This document shows, piece after piece, positions 1-8,413 of a stretch of 32,647 nucleotides of DNA (within the stretch, counting starts at the first letter, position 1; each line of letters starts with the position of its first letter). The stretch covers positions 1 through 32,647 of the forward strand of contig CALFPM010000028.1 of NCBI GenBank assembly GCA_937919155.1. The letters are read 5' to 3'. The notes beneath the pieces were generated by a model. That model was not told where the DNA came from. It was given only the letters and a program-made list of their open reading frames with translations, and did not search any database. This DNA is from an uncultured Clostridia bacterium (GTDB lineage: Bacteria; Bacillota; Clostridia; Oscillospirales; Acutalibacteraceae). The position numbers and the translations under genes are program-made.

Positions 1-354
1 GACAAGTGTTTCCGATGCTTTGGTGTTGTACACCCGGAAGGTATACTGGCTCAATACCTGAACCACAGCCACCAAAAGAATCGCAACAGCCATGATCCAC
101 AGGTGTTGTCCCAGATATTCAAAACCGCCAATGGAATTGACCGCGTCCATGACAAACCCGGGGAAGTTACCTTCCTTTCCGCCCAACGCGCAGTCCACCG
201 CAGCACGGATGATCTGAGGCTGGAGCATATCTGCCAGTGCCGTCACACCGGCAGCCAATACGGTTACGAAAAAGTACCGCTTTGCTCCTTTCAGAAATTG
301 CCACAGAAGAGAGAGCTTTTCCCGCTTCTGTGGACTTGTCTCATTATTTAACAT
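1..354 (-). CDS. ABC-type exporter, N-terminal fragment (runs off the left edge)
   Basis: This is the first 118 codons of a gene read leftwards, starting at the ATG complementary to 352-354 and still open at base 1. A GGAGAG ribosome binding site lies 10 bases before the start. The protein opens with a short polar stretch, then a basic segment, a hydrophobic helix (FVTVLAAGVTALADM) followed by PQIIRAAVD, and a second helix (HLWIMAVAILLVAVVQVL). This is the layout of the first two transmembrane helices of an MsbA/BmrA-like exporter, which would carry its nucleotide-binding domain at the C-terminus; that part is outside the window, so substrate and partner are unknown. Codon use is unlike the neighbours: CGG for three of four arginines and frequent CTG leucine, where adjacent genes prefer CTT and AGA/CGT. 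GC is 50% over bases 1-360. It is divergent from the ylbF-like gene. Confidence 0.75.
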   Translation of the reverse strand, partial: MLNNETSPQKREKLSLLWQFLKGAKRYFFVTVLAAGVTALADMLQPQIIRAAVDCALGGKEGNFPGFVMDAVNSIGGFEYLGQHLWIMAVAILLVAVVQVLSQYTFRVYNTKASETLV

Positions 355-426
355 AATTACGTATCTCTCCATTTCTGTATTTCAAATCTTCCGGGTTGGG
401 TCAGTCCTGGGAGAGTTGATTTAAGT

Positions 427-449
427 TAATACGACGGTAAAACGTATTA
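427..449. promoter_or_regulatory. Inverted repeat upstream of the ylbF-mutS operon, operator-like
   Basis: A perfect 7-base inverted repeat, TAATACG (427-433) and CGTATTA (443-449), is separated by 9 bases. It sits about 33 bases before the ylbF-like start and merges into an AT-rich stretch (TATTATATAAAAT, 445-457) that could hold the -10 element. I see no convincing -35 at standard spacing. It may be an operator or simply a small hairpin; function is inferred from position only. This is the only regulatory-looking element in the divergent gap 355-481. Confidence 0.35.
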
Positions 450-481
450 TATAAAATTTTTCACAGATTGGAGAAACAAAA

Positions 482-943
482 ATGGACGTAATTGCAAAAG
501 CAAGAGAGCTTGGCGCACTCCTTCAGCAGGACGAACGCTACACAAATCTTATGGCTGCACAGAAAGCTAACGAAGAAGATACAGCTCTCAACGAGCTTAT
601 CGCAAGAATTCAGCTTGTTCAGATGTCATTCCAGCACGAAGCTTCAAAGGAAGATAAGAACGAGCAGAAGCTTCAGGCTTATGATAAGGAATTCGGCGAA
701 ATCTATACTCAGATTATGGCTAACCCCAATATGCAGGCTTATGAAGCTGCAAGAGCAGAAATTGACAGCCTTATGCAGTATATCAACGGCATTTTTGCAC
801 TTTGCCTTCAGGGCGAAGATCCCGCAACTTGCGAACCTCCTCAGGAGCACAACTGCGGCGGCGAATGCAGCTCATGCAGCGGTGCCACTAATTTTGTAAA
901 AACTGCGGGGCTGATTAATTTCAGCCCCAACGGGAATTTTTGA
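482..943 (+). CDS. YlbF/YmcA (RicF/RicA)-family protein with cysteine-rich tail
   Basis: A 153-residue, mostly helical protein of the Com_YlbF family. In Bacillus subtilis, YlbF (RicF), YmcA (RicA) and YaaT (RicT) form a cytoplasmic complex that carries iron-sulfur clusters and affects RNA processing, biofilm formation, competence and sporulation. Residues 1-108 form the helical family domain. The tail holds cysteines at 108, 117, 125, 129 and 132, in a CxxxCxxC pattern at 125-132, suited to metal or Fe-S binding. The last 18 residues (136-153) look like an extension and are encoded across a strong hairpin (907-928). The start is an ATG with a GGAG site 7-8 bases upstream. mutS follows 16 bases later; in B. 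subtilis ymcA also lies a few genes before mutS, so the linkage is familiar. I cannot tell RicA from RicF by sequence alone. Confidence 0.8.
   Translation: MDVIAKARELGALLQQDERYTNLMAAQKANEEDTALNELIARIQLVQMSFQHEASKEDKNEQKLQAYDKEFGEIYTQIMANPNMQAYEAARAEIDSLMQYINGIFALCLQGEDPATCEPPQEHNCGGECSSCSGATNFVKTAGLINFSPNGNF
907..928 (+). terminator. Hairpin inside the 3' end of the ylbF-like gene, possible attenuator
   Basis: A perfect 8-bp stem, GGGGCTGA (907-914) and TCAGCCCC (921-928), closes a 6-base loop. Ten bases follow before a T5 run (937-941) that overlaps the stop codon region. Because the T run is not directly attached, this is not a canonical intrinsic terminator. It could lower mutS expression relative to the first gene, or stabilise an mRNA end. 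It overlaps coding sequence, so ribosomes reaching the stop codon would melt it. Confidence 0.4.
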
Positions 944-959
944 AAGGTATGGTAAATTC

Positions 960-3563
960 ATGGCAGAGCTTACCCCTATGATGAAACAGTATTTTCAGAT
1001 AAAAGAGAACTATCCTGACACAATTCTTATGTTCCGTCTGGGTGACTTCTACGAAATGTTTTTTGAAGATGCAAAGAAAGTTTCGGCAGAACTCGATCTT
1101 GTGCTTACGGGCAGGGATTGCGGTCAGGAAGAACGAGCACCCATGTGCGGCGTTCCGTTTCACAGTGCCGATTCCTACATTGCACGCCTTGTTGCAAAGG
1201 GTTATAAGGTTGCTATCTGTGAGCAGCTTGAAGACCCTTCTGTTGCCAAAGGAATCGTGAAGCGCGATGTAACAAGAGTTCTCACTCCGGGTACTGTTAT
1301 CGAAAGCACAATGCTTGACGAAGGAAAAAACAATTTTCTTGCGTGCATTTATGCTTCAAAAAACTGTGTGGGTCTTTGTTTTGCCGATATTTCCACAGGC
1401 AGTGTTCACGCAACACAGTTTGAAAGAAAGAATTCACAGCGCAGGGTTATCAATGAGCTTGGCAGATTCTGTCCCAGCGAAATTATAATTAACTCCGATG
1501 TGCTTGAACTTACTCAGGTGACGGATTTTGTCAAAACAAGACTTCGTTCATCCTGTGATTTGCTTGATGATTCGTGCTTTGACCTTTCAAAAGCTTCCGT
1601 GATGCTTCTCAAGCATTTCAATGTATCTTCTCTTTCGGAACTTTCGCTTGACGGTGCAGATGGTGCGGTTTCCGCTCTCGGTGCCTCAATGAATTACCTT
1701 AAGGAAGTTCAGAAATCAGAGCTTGAGAACATAAAGAATATTGATTTTTACGGTGAAGGCAGCTTTATGCGCCTTGATGTTTCCACTCTCCGTAATCTTG
1801 AAATAACCGAAACTATGCGCAACAGAGAAAAGCGCGGCTCACTTCTCTGGGTGCTTGATAAAACGAAAACATCAATGGGCAAGCGTATGCTCAGAAGCTG
1901 GCTTGAACAGCCGCTTCTCAGCATTGCAAAAATAACTAAGCGTCACAACGCCGTTGAAGAATTTGTGGAATGTCCCACGGTAAGGGAAGATATAATTGAG
2001 GCTCTTACTGGTTGTCAGGACCTTGAAAGGCTTATCACCCGCATTGCGTATTCAACTGCCAATGCAAGGGAATTGAAAGGACTTTCTTCAACTCTCGGCA
2101 GGCTTCCTGCAATTAAGGAAATTCTTGGAAATTGCAAGAGCAATCTGCTCAGTGAACTTCATAATGAAATTCTTCCGTTGGAGGATCTGACCGAGCTTAT
2201 TGACGGCGCTGTTATTGATGAGCCTCCTTTCTCAGTCAGAGAAGGCGGAATGATAAGAGACGGTTTTAATGCGGAACTGGATTCTCTCCGTGATATCCTT
2301 AACAACGGCAAGGGATATATTGCCGACATTCAGCTCAGGGAGCAGGAACGCACGGGAATCAAAAAGCTCAAGATAGGTTATAACCGTGTTTTCGGTTACT
2401 ATATTGAAGTTTCAAATTCATTCAAAGAACTTGTTCCCGAGGACTACATAAGAAAGCAGACTCTTACAAACTGTGAGCGTTTCATAACTCAGGAACTTAA
2501 AGAACTTGAGTCAAAAGTGCTTGGTGCGCAGGAGAGAATCGTAAAGCTCGAATATGAGATTTTTGATTCTATCCGAAAGAAAGCGGCGGAGCATCTTTTT
2601 GAAATTCAGAAAACTGCGGCAGCTGTTGCTGCTGTTGATGTAATATGTTCTTTTGCTAAAGTTGCGGCAGAAAACAATTACTGTTGTCCCGCCATGAACG
2701 CAGGTGACAGAATCGTCATCACTGACGGCAGACATCCCGTCGTTGAGAAAATGATTGATTTTCCCTTTGTGCCTAACAATACTGTTCTTGATTGCGCGGA
2801 TAACAGATGCGCTATTATCACAGGTCCGAATATGGCAGGTAAATCAACATTTATGCGTCAGGTTGCGCTGATTTGCCTCATGGCTCAGTCCGGCAGCTTT
2901 GTTCCTGCAATGTCGGCGGAACTTTGTGTTGTTGATGGCATATTCACCCGTATAGGTGCATCGGATGACCTTGCTTCGGGTTCGTCAACTTTTATGGTTG
3001 AAATGACCGAGGTTGCGGATATTCTTAAAAATTCAACTTCAAATAGTCTCATAATTTTTGACGAAATCGGCAGAGGCACTTCAACCTTTGACGGAATGAG
3101 TATTGCAAGAGCGGTTCTTGAATATTCCGCAGACAAACGCAAACTCGGCGCTAAAACACTTTTTGCAACTCATTATCACGAACTTACCGAGCTTGAAAAT
3201 TCTGTTTCAGGTGTCAAGAATTACAACATCGCCGTCAAAAAGAGAGGGGACGATATCACTTTCCTCCGCAGAATTGTTGCAGGTTGTGCAGACGGCAGCT
3301 ACGGTATTGAGGTTGCAAAACTTGCAGGCGTGCCTGTGAGCGTTGTTGAACGCGCAAAGGTTGTGCTTAAAGAACTTGAGGGTGAAGGACTCAAAACACC
3401 CGTGCGCATTGAATCCGAGCCGGAATACGAAATGCAGATGTCATTCGGCTCTTCAAATGCAAATGATATTGTTGAAAAACTTAAAAATATTGATGTTAAT
3501 ACACTTACTCCCATTGAAGCAATGGGTATACTCTATGAGTTTGCAAAGCAGGCAAACAACTGA
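960..3563 (+). CDS. mutS: DNA mismatch repair protein MutS
   Basis: 867 residues, full length for MutS1. It recognises base mismatches and small loops as a dimer and recruits MutL, using ATP. The N-terminal mismatch-reading motif Phe-X-Glu is present as FYE at 30-32 inside GDFYEMF. Connector, lever and clamp regions fill roughly residues 125-570. The ATPase domain has Walker A GPNMAGKST (622-630) and Walker B with signature, DEIGRGTST from D701. The end, LTPIEAMGILYEF, is the usual C-terminal helical motif. The start is an ATG after AAAGG, 11 bases upstream, a somewhat long spacing. It lies 16 bases after the ylbF-like gene and 20 bases before mutL, so it is almost certainly co-transcribed with mutL. 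Nothing is missing from the catalytic motifs. Confidence 0.98.
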   Translation: MAELTPMMKQYFQIKENYPDTILMFRLGDFYEMFFEDAKKVSAELDLVLTGRDCGQEERAPMCGVPFHSADSYIARLVAKGYKVAICEQLEDPSVAKGIVKRDVTRVLTPGTVIESTMLDEGKNNFLACIYASKNCVGLCFADISTGSVHATQFERKNSQRRVINELGRFCPSEIIINSDVLELTQVTDFVKTRLRSSCDLLDDSCFDLSKASVMLLKHFNVSSLSELSLDGADGAVSALGASMNYLKEVQKSELENIKNIDFYGEGSFMRLDVSTLRNLEITETMRNREKRGSLLWVLDKTKTSMGKRMLRSWLEQPLLSIAKITKRHNAVEEFVECPTVREDIIEALTGCQDLERLITRIAYSTANARELKGLSSTLGRLPAIKEILGNCKSNLLSELHNEILPLEDLTELIDGAVIDEPPFSVREGGMIRDGFNAELDSLRDILNNGKGYIADIQLREQERTGIKKLKIGYNRVFGYYIEVSNSFKELVPEDYIRKQTLTNCERFITQELKELESKVLGAQERIVKLEYEIFDSIRKKAAEHLFEIQKTAAAVAAVDVICSFAKVAAENNYCCPAMNAGDRIVITDGRHPVVEKMIDFPFVPNNTVLDCADNRCAIITGPNMAGKSTFMRQVALICLMAQSGSFVPAMSAELCVVDGIFTRIGASDDLASGSSTFMVEMTEVADILKNSTSNSLIIFDEIGRGTSTFDGMSIARAVLEYSADKRKLGAKTLFATHYHELTELENSVSGVKNYNIAVKKRGDDITFLRRIVAGCADGSYGIEVAKLAGVPVSVVERAKVVLKELEGEGLKTPVRIESEPEYEMQMSFGSSNANDIVEKLKNIDVNTLTPIEAMGILYEFAKQANN

Positions 3564-3583
3564 TTCGAAAGGAGGCTCCGTTT

Positions 3584-5518
3584 ATGGCAAAAATCAATGT
3601 TCTTCCCAAGCATCTTGCTGAGCTTATTGCCGCAGGTGAGGTTGTTGAGCGTCCCGCATCTGTTGTAAAGGAGCTTCTTGAAAACTCGATTGATGCAGGT
3701 GCTGATAAAATAACCGTTGAAATCAAAAACGGCGGAATTTCGTATATCAGAATTACCGATAACGGTTGCGGAATTTCACGGGATGATATCCGCAATGCCT
3801 TTGTCAGCCACGCCACAAGCAAAATTGCCACAAGCGAAGACCTTGAAAGTATTTTTACTCTCGGTTTCAGAGGTGAAGCGCTTGCCAGTGTCAGTGCTGT
3901 TGCAAAGGTCGAAGTAATGACTTGTGCCGAAGACGATGAAATCGGTACAAGATATGTTATTGAGGGCGGCGATGAAATTCTGCTTGATGACGCAGGATGT
4001 CCCAAGGGCACAACAATTATTGTCCGTGACCTTTTCTGGAAAACTCCTGCAAGAATGAAGTTTCTTAAAAAGGATGTAACGGAGGCTAATGCCGTAGCGG
4101 GTGTTGTGGACAGAATAGCACTTTCTCACCCTGAAGTTTCGTTCCGTTTCATCAGAGAAGGAAAACAGGTGCTTGTTACGAGCGGTAACGGCGATCTTCT
4201 GACTTGCATACGCGAAATTTTCGGCAAAGATTTCTCGGCTGACCTTATTCCTGCCGAGTATTCAGGTAACGGCGTTGAGGTCAACGGTTATGTTTCAAAG
4301 CCTTTTGCATCAAGACCGAACCGCAATATGCAGTTCTTTTTCCTTAACAACAGACTTATAAAAACAGCTACAGGCAGTGCGGCACTTACAGAGGGATATA
4401 AAAATTCTGTTATGGTCGGCAAGTTTCCTTCCTGTGTTCTGAATATTAAAATAAATCCTTCGTTTGTTGATGTTAATGTTCATCCTGCTAAAACAGAGGT
4501 CAGGTTTTCGGACGAAAGAGCCGTTTTCAATGCAGTTTTTTATGCTTGTAAGAATGCTCTTGCAAAGGGAGACACACCAAAACAGGTCAGCAGACCCGTT
4601 GTTGATTATTATAAGGCTCCCGAAAAACCTGCAGAACAGCTTAAAATCACTGAACCTCCCAAGCCTGTCCCTGATTTCTGGCAGCATATCCCAAAGAAAC
4701 CCGTTCAGGAACCGACAGTTGTTCAGAAAGTGGAGAAAAAGCCTGAGGTTGCCGTCACTGTTATTGATGTCAAGCCTCCCGAACCCGTGAAAACGGCGGA
4801 AAGATTTGTGATTGCTTCTTCTCCCGAAACAAAACCTGCGGCAGAGGAAAAAACAGAAGATATTCTTCTGAATTCACCGTCACAGGCTATTAAAGAAGAA
4901 GTTCCCGTGCCTGAAGTTCAGCCTGAGGTTGTGAAATCTGTTTTTGACGAAGAAGATTTTCATCTTGTCGGCGAGGTTTTCAAAACCTATATAATTTGTG
5001 AATATAAGGGCAAGATGCTTCTTATTGATAAGCATGCTGCCCATGAACGCATAATATACGAGAAGCTCAAGAGTGAAAACGGAGAGAGAACACCTCAGCT
5101 TTTGCTTCTCCCTGTTACTGTTACGCTTTCAAAAGAGGAATATTCCGCAATTCTTGAAAACATCGATTTGCTCAGCGAGGCAGGTTTTGATGCCGAAGAT
5201 TTCGGAAACGGCTGCGTAATCGTAAGAGAATGTCCCATGGAAATATCCGCTGATGATATTCAGGATGTAATTTGTGAAATTGCAGGCAGATTTGTTGATA
5301 AAAAGCAGGATGTTATGTTTGAAAAAATGGATTGGATTTTCCATTCCGTTGCTTGCCGAAGTGCAATCAAAGCAGGGAATTTCACATCCCGACTTGAAAT
5401 GGAAAGGTTTGCCAAGCAGTTGCTTTTGATGCCTGATATCCGTTACTGTCCCCACGGCAGACCCGTTTTGATTGAAATGACTAAGAGAGAGCTGGAGAAG
5501 AATTTTGGCAGAGTCTAA
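3584..5518 (+). CDS. mutL: DNA mismatch repair endonuclease MutL
   Basis: 644 residues. The N-terminal GHKL ATPase domain (about 1-330) shows E30 and N34 in the ELLENSIDAGA motif, TDNGCGI (58-64) and GFRGEAL. A proline-, lysine- and glutamate-rich linker covers about 335-460. The C-terminal domain carries the metal-dependent nicking motif D-[Q/K]-H-A-x2-E-x4-E as DKHAAHERIIYE from D482, plus ACR and CPHGRP near the end. This is therefore the latent-endonuclease type found in bacteria lacking MutH, and it would nick the new strand. QLLLLP at 505-510 matches the beta-clamp-binding motif in the position where B. subtilis MutL has one. The start has a strong GAAAGGAGG site. Its last 14 bases overlap miaA. 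Confidence 0.98.
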   Translation: MAKINVLPKHLAELIAAGEVVERPASVVKELLENSIDAGADKITVEIKNGGISYIRITDNGCGISRDDIRNAFVSHATSKIATSEDLESIFTLGFRGEALASVSAVAKVEVMTCAEDDEIGTRYVIEGGDEILLDDAGCPKGTTIIVRDLFWKTPARMKFLKKDVTEANAVAGVVDRIALSHPEVSFRFIREGKQVLVTSGNGDLLTCIREIFGKDFSADLIPAEYSGNGVEVNGYVSKPFASRPNRNMQFFFLNNRLIKTATGSAALTEGYKNSVMVGKFPSCVLNIKINPSFVDVNVHPAKTEVRFSDERAVFNAVFYACKNALAKGDTPKQVSRPVVDYYKAPEKPAEQLKITEPPKPVPDFWQHIPKKPVQEPTVVQKVEKKPEVAVTVIDVKPPEPVKTAERFVIASSPETKPAAEEKTEDILLNSPSQAIKEEVPVPEVQPEVVKSVFDEEDFHLVGEVFKTYIICEYKGKMLLIDKHAAHERIIYEKLKSENGERTPQLLLLPVTVTLSKEEYSAILENIDLLSEAGFDAEDFGNGCVIVRECPMEISADDIQDVICEIAGRFVDKKQDVMFEKMDWIFHSVACRSAIKAGNFTSRLEMERFAKQLLLMPDIRYCPHGRPVLIEMTKRELEKNFGRV

Positions 5519-6458
5519 AATACCACTTGTTGCAATTGTAGGTCCCACCGCATCAGGAAAAACATCACTTGCAGTTGAAATATGTAAGCGTTACGGTGCG
5601 GAAGCCGTGTCCTGCGATTCAATGCAGATATACAAAGGAATGGATATTGCAACCGCAAAACCAACGACAGAAGAAATGCAGGGAATACCTCATCATCTTA
5701 TCGGATTTGCCGAGCCTGACGAAACATTCAGCGTGGCAAAGTACTGCGAGCTTGCAAGTGAAGCAATATCGGATATTAACGGCAGAGGAAAACTTGCCGT
5801 TCTTGTCGGCGGAACGGGACTTTATTATTCGTCTTTGACGGATAATGTTGAGTTTCTGCCCGATGAAACCGATTTTGAATACAGAGAATTTCTGAAGAAA
5901 AGAGCTGAAAAGGAAGGCGCTCAGGTGCTTCTTGATGAGCTTTATGCCGTTGACCCTGAAGCGGCAAAGACCCTTCATGTCAATAATGTCGGCAGAATAA
6001 TACGTGCGCTTGAAATTTACCGCACAACAGGTAAAACAAAAACCATGCAGAACGAACAGTCAAGACAGACTCCGTCACCGTATAAAACGGTTTCTGTTTG
6101 TCTTGATGCCCGTGACAGACAGTTTCTTTATGAAAGAATTAACCGAAGAGTTGATTTGATGCTTGAAGCGGGTTTGCTTGATGAAGCAAAAAGCTTTTTT
6201 GATTCTCCGCTGGGCAGAACCGCGCGACAGGCTATCGGTTACAAGGAACTTTATCCTTATTTCAAGGGTGAAAAAAGCCTGGATGAATGCATCGAAAATC
6301 TTAAGATGCAGACCCGAAGATATGCCAAGCGTCAATTGACATGGTTCAGGCGTGACGAAAGAATCAAGTTTTTTTACATTGATGATTATTCAGAAGGTTC
6401 AGAGCTTTTGAACGCTGTTGCAGATTATATAGAAAGGGGATTGGGTATTGAACAGTAA
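5505..6458 (+). CDS. miaA: tRNA dimethylallyltransferase MiaA
   Basis: 317 residues. MiaA transfers the dimethylallyl group from DMAPP to N6 of A37 in tRNAs that read codons starting with U. The P-loop is GPTASGKTS at 13-21, the general-base region is CDSMQIYKGMDIATAKP with D38, and the C-terminal RRYAKRQLTWFRRD segment is the tRNA-contacting family signature. The start is TTG at 5505, inside the end of mutL, with GGAGA about 8 bases upstream in the mutL coding sequence. No ATG near this point would keep the P-loop lead-in. mutS-mutL-miaA is a common order in Firmicutes; the hfq gene that often follows is not here, and a HlyD-like gene takes its place with an 11-base overlap. Confidence 0.97.
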   Translation: MAESKIPLVAIVGPTASGKTSLAVEICKRYGAEAVSCDSMQIYKGMDIATAKPTTEEMQGIPHHLIGFAEPDETFSVAKYCELASEAISDINGRGKLAVLVGGTGLYYSSLTDNVEFLPDETDFEYREFLKKRAEKEGAQVLLDELYAVDPEAAKTLHVNNVGRIIRALEIYRTTGKTKTMQNEQSRQTPSPYKTVSVCLDARDRQFLYERINRRVDLMLEAGLLDEAKSFFDSPLGRTARQAIGYKELYPYFKGEKSLDECIENLKMQTRRYAKRQLTWFRRDERIKFFYIDDYSEGSELLNAVADYIERGLGIEQ

Positions 6459-7689
6459 GGACAGGCTGTTAAAAATTCTTGCCGTTCTGGCGGCTGTTGT
6501 TATTGCTATTTTCTTTGCTGCGGAAATGTACGGAATTGCCAACAAGACATATACGACCCAGACTGTATATGAACAGACAGTTCTCCAGACCGTTGATGCA
6601 AAAATGTATGTTATAAGAGATGAAACTCCGCTTACAACCCAAGCAACGGGTGTTACCGTTCCTCTTGCCGAAAACGGAGAGAGAGTCAGCAAAGGCAGCA
6701 CAATAGCGGCTGTTTTTCCCTCGGAAGCGTCTGCTGAAAATTATGTTAAAGTCAAATCTCTTGAGCAGAAGCTTGAGGCTTACAAAAAAATTAACGGTCA
6801 GCTTAAGCTTGCCAATGTTGATATTAACAAGCTGAACGGCGAAATAAACAACGATTTTACATCGCTTCTTGTTGCCGCTTATGAAAACGATTTTTCATCT
6901 CTCGGTGATGATAAGCTTTCATTTGCTGAAAAACTTTCCAGAAAGCAAATTTCACTCGGAAGGGAAGTTGACTGTGCTTCGCAGATTGCAGAACTTGAAA
7001 ATGAAATTTATGCTCTGAATTCAAGCACAACTCCAACGGAAATCCTCACTGCAGAGGAAGCGGGTTACTTTGTAAGCAACCTTGACGGTTATGAAAACTA
7101 TCTTACATGTGCTGATGTTGAAACGCTTACAAAAGATAAACTGAACGAAGCATTCAAAGCAAAGAAAAATGAAACGCCGGACGGAACAATCGGGAAAATA
7201 ATTGACGGTTATAACTGGTATATTGCCACAATAGTTGACACCTCAAAAGTTTCTGAGCTTTCGAAAGGTAAATCTGTTAAACTTATATTCAATGATTCCG
7301 AAAACGAAAAAGTCAAAACAACTATTCATCGGGTAGTTTCCCTTGATGATAATGAATCGCTTGTTGTTTTCAGGTGCAATCTTATGAATGACAGCCTCAC
7401 AGATCTGAGAATTGTTGACGGTAAAATCGTTATCAGTGAATATACGGGACTTAAGGTCAACCGTGATGCAATAAGACTTGACGAGGAAGGAAATTCCGGC
7501 GTTTTTGTGCGAAGGGGTAATATCGTCAATTTCAGAAGCATTAACATTGTTTATTCCGAAGAATCGTTTGTCATAGCATCAAAGCCTTCTGCAGAAAGCG
7601 GAATTGAGCTTGAATATACTCATCTTAAGCTTTACGATGAGGTTATTATATCGGGAAAGGAGCTAAAAGATGGAATGGTTGTCGGATAA
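6448..7689 (+). CDS. HlyD-like membrane-anchored protein, orphan adaptor
   Basis: 413 residues. A single N-terminal membrane helix (about 8-27, ILAVLAAVVIAIFFAAEMYG) is followed by an outward-facing domain that resembles membrane-fusion/adaptor proteins. There is a biotinyl-lipoyl-like half (residues about 60-95, with ENGERVSKGSTIAAVFP), a coiled-coil hairpin (about 95-195), a second half-motif (AEEAGYFVSNLDGYE, about 201-215) and a beta-rich C-terminal part. HlyD-type adaptors normally work with an ABC or RND pump, but no pump gene is beside it. It starts at TTG 6448, overlaps miaA by 11 bases, and overlaps yggS by 20 bases. It is thus locked into an operon leading into the yggS-sepF-divIVA division cluster. 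A role in envelope or division biology is inference; the family call is moderate because the sequence is divergent. Confidence 0.7.
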   Translation: MNSKDRLLKILAVLAAVVIAIFFAAEMYGIANKTYTTQTVYEQTVLQTVDAKMYVIRDETPLTTQATGVTVPLAENGERVSKGSTIAAVFPSEASAENYVKVKSLEQKLEAYKKINGQLKLANVDINKLNGEINNDFTSLLVAAYENDFSSLGDDKLSFAEKLSRKQISLGREVDCASQIAELENEIYALNSSTTPTEILTAEEAGYFVSNLDGYENYLTCADVETLTKDKLNEAFKAKKNETPDGTIGKIIDGYNWYIATIVDTSKVSELSKGKSVKLIFNDSENEKVKTTIHRVVSLDDNESLVVFRCNLMNDSLTDLRIVDGKIVISEYTGLKVNRDAIRLDEEGNSGVFVRRGNIVNFRSINIVYSEESFVIASKPSAESGIELEYTHLKLYDEVIISGKELKDGMVVG

Positions 7690-8395
7690 CGAGCGTTTCC
7701 TTGCTATAGAAGAAAACTTGAAAATCATTAATGACGACATCGCTCAGGCTGCGGTGAAATCAGGCAGACACCCTGCCGATGTTTCTCTTATGGCGGTAAC
7801 GAAAACTGTTGAAAGCAAGTTTATTAATCATGCAATCGGTTGCGGAGTCAATCTTATCGGCGAGAATAAAGTTCAGGAACTTTTGCTTAAAGAACCGGAA
7901 CTCAACCTTGTGAATTGCAGTGCGCATCTTATAGGTCATCTGCAGTCCAACAAGGTCAAAAAAATTGTTGGTCATGTTGACACAATTCAGTCGGTTGATT
8001 CTTTGGCTATTGCAAAGGAAATAGGCAAAAGGTCTCTTGAAGCAGGTGTTGTCACAAAAGTTTTGCTTGAGGTCAATGCAGGAAGCGAAGACAGCAAGTT
8101 CGGATTTTCAGCCGATGAGCTTTTTGAAAGAGCCTGCGAAATTTCAGAAATTGACGGCATAAGCATCAACGGATTGATGTGTGTTGCGCCTATTTGTGAA
8201 AAAGAGACGGAAATTCGTTCGGTTTTTTCAAATATGCACCGTATGTTTATTGACATCGGAGCAAAAAAAATGGATAATATAAACATGAATGTTCTCTCTA
8301 TGGGAATGTCCGGAGATTACAAATATGCAATTCTTGAGGGTGCGAATCTTGTCAGAGTGGGTTCTGCGATTTTCGGCGCAAGAATTTACAGATAA
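7670..8395 (+). CDS. yggS: YggS/YlmE-family pyridoxal phosphate homeostasis protein
   Basis: 241 residues, the usual size. Members of the PLPBP/COG0325 family bind PLP through a lysine in an alanine-racemase-like barrel, have no established enzymatic activity, and buffer PLP levels. The expected PLP lysine is K45 in LMAVTKT. The family signatures IGENKVQEL and, near the C-terminus, LSMGMSGDYKYAI followed by VRVGSAIFGAR are intact. The ATG has an AAGGAG site 7 bases upstream inside the preceding gene. In B. subtilis ylmE precedes sepF (ylmF) and divIVA, exactly as here, so this is the conserved ylm cluster. I use yggS as the general name. Confidence 0.95.
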   Translation: MEWLSDNERFLAIEENLKIINDDIAQAAVKSGRHPADVSLMAVTKTVESKFINHAIGCGVNLIGENKVQELLLKEPELNLVNCSAHLIGHLQSNKVKKIVGHVDTIQSVDSLAIAKEIGKRSLEAGVVTKVLLEVNAGSEDSKFGFSADELFERACEISEIDGISINGLMCVAPICEKETEIRSVFSNMHRMFIDIGAKKMDNINMNVLSMGMSGDYKYAILEGANLVRVGSAIFGARIYR

Positions 8396-8413
8396 TTTAA
8401 GGAGGAAGTACCA

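Noticed and set aside
427..435. TAATACGAC, identical to the first nine bases of the T7 phage promoter
   Set aside because: The following bases do not continue the T7 consensus and no phage genes are present; it is part of the local inverted repeat.
3505..4011. 168-codon open frame on the minus strand
   Set aside because: It lies fully antisense to the mutS end and mutL start, has no ribosome site and no family resemblance; a shadow.
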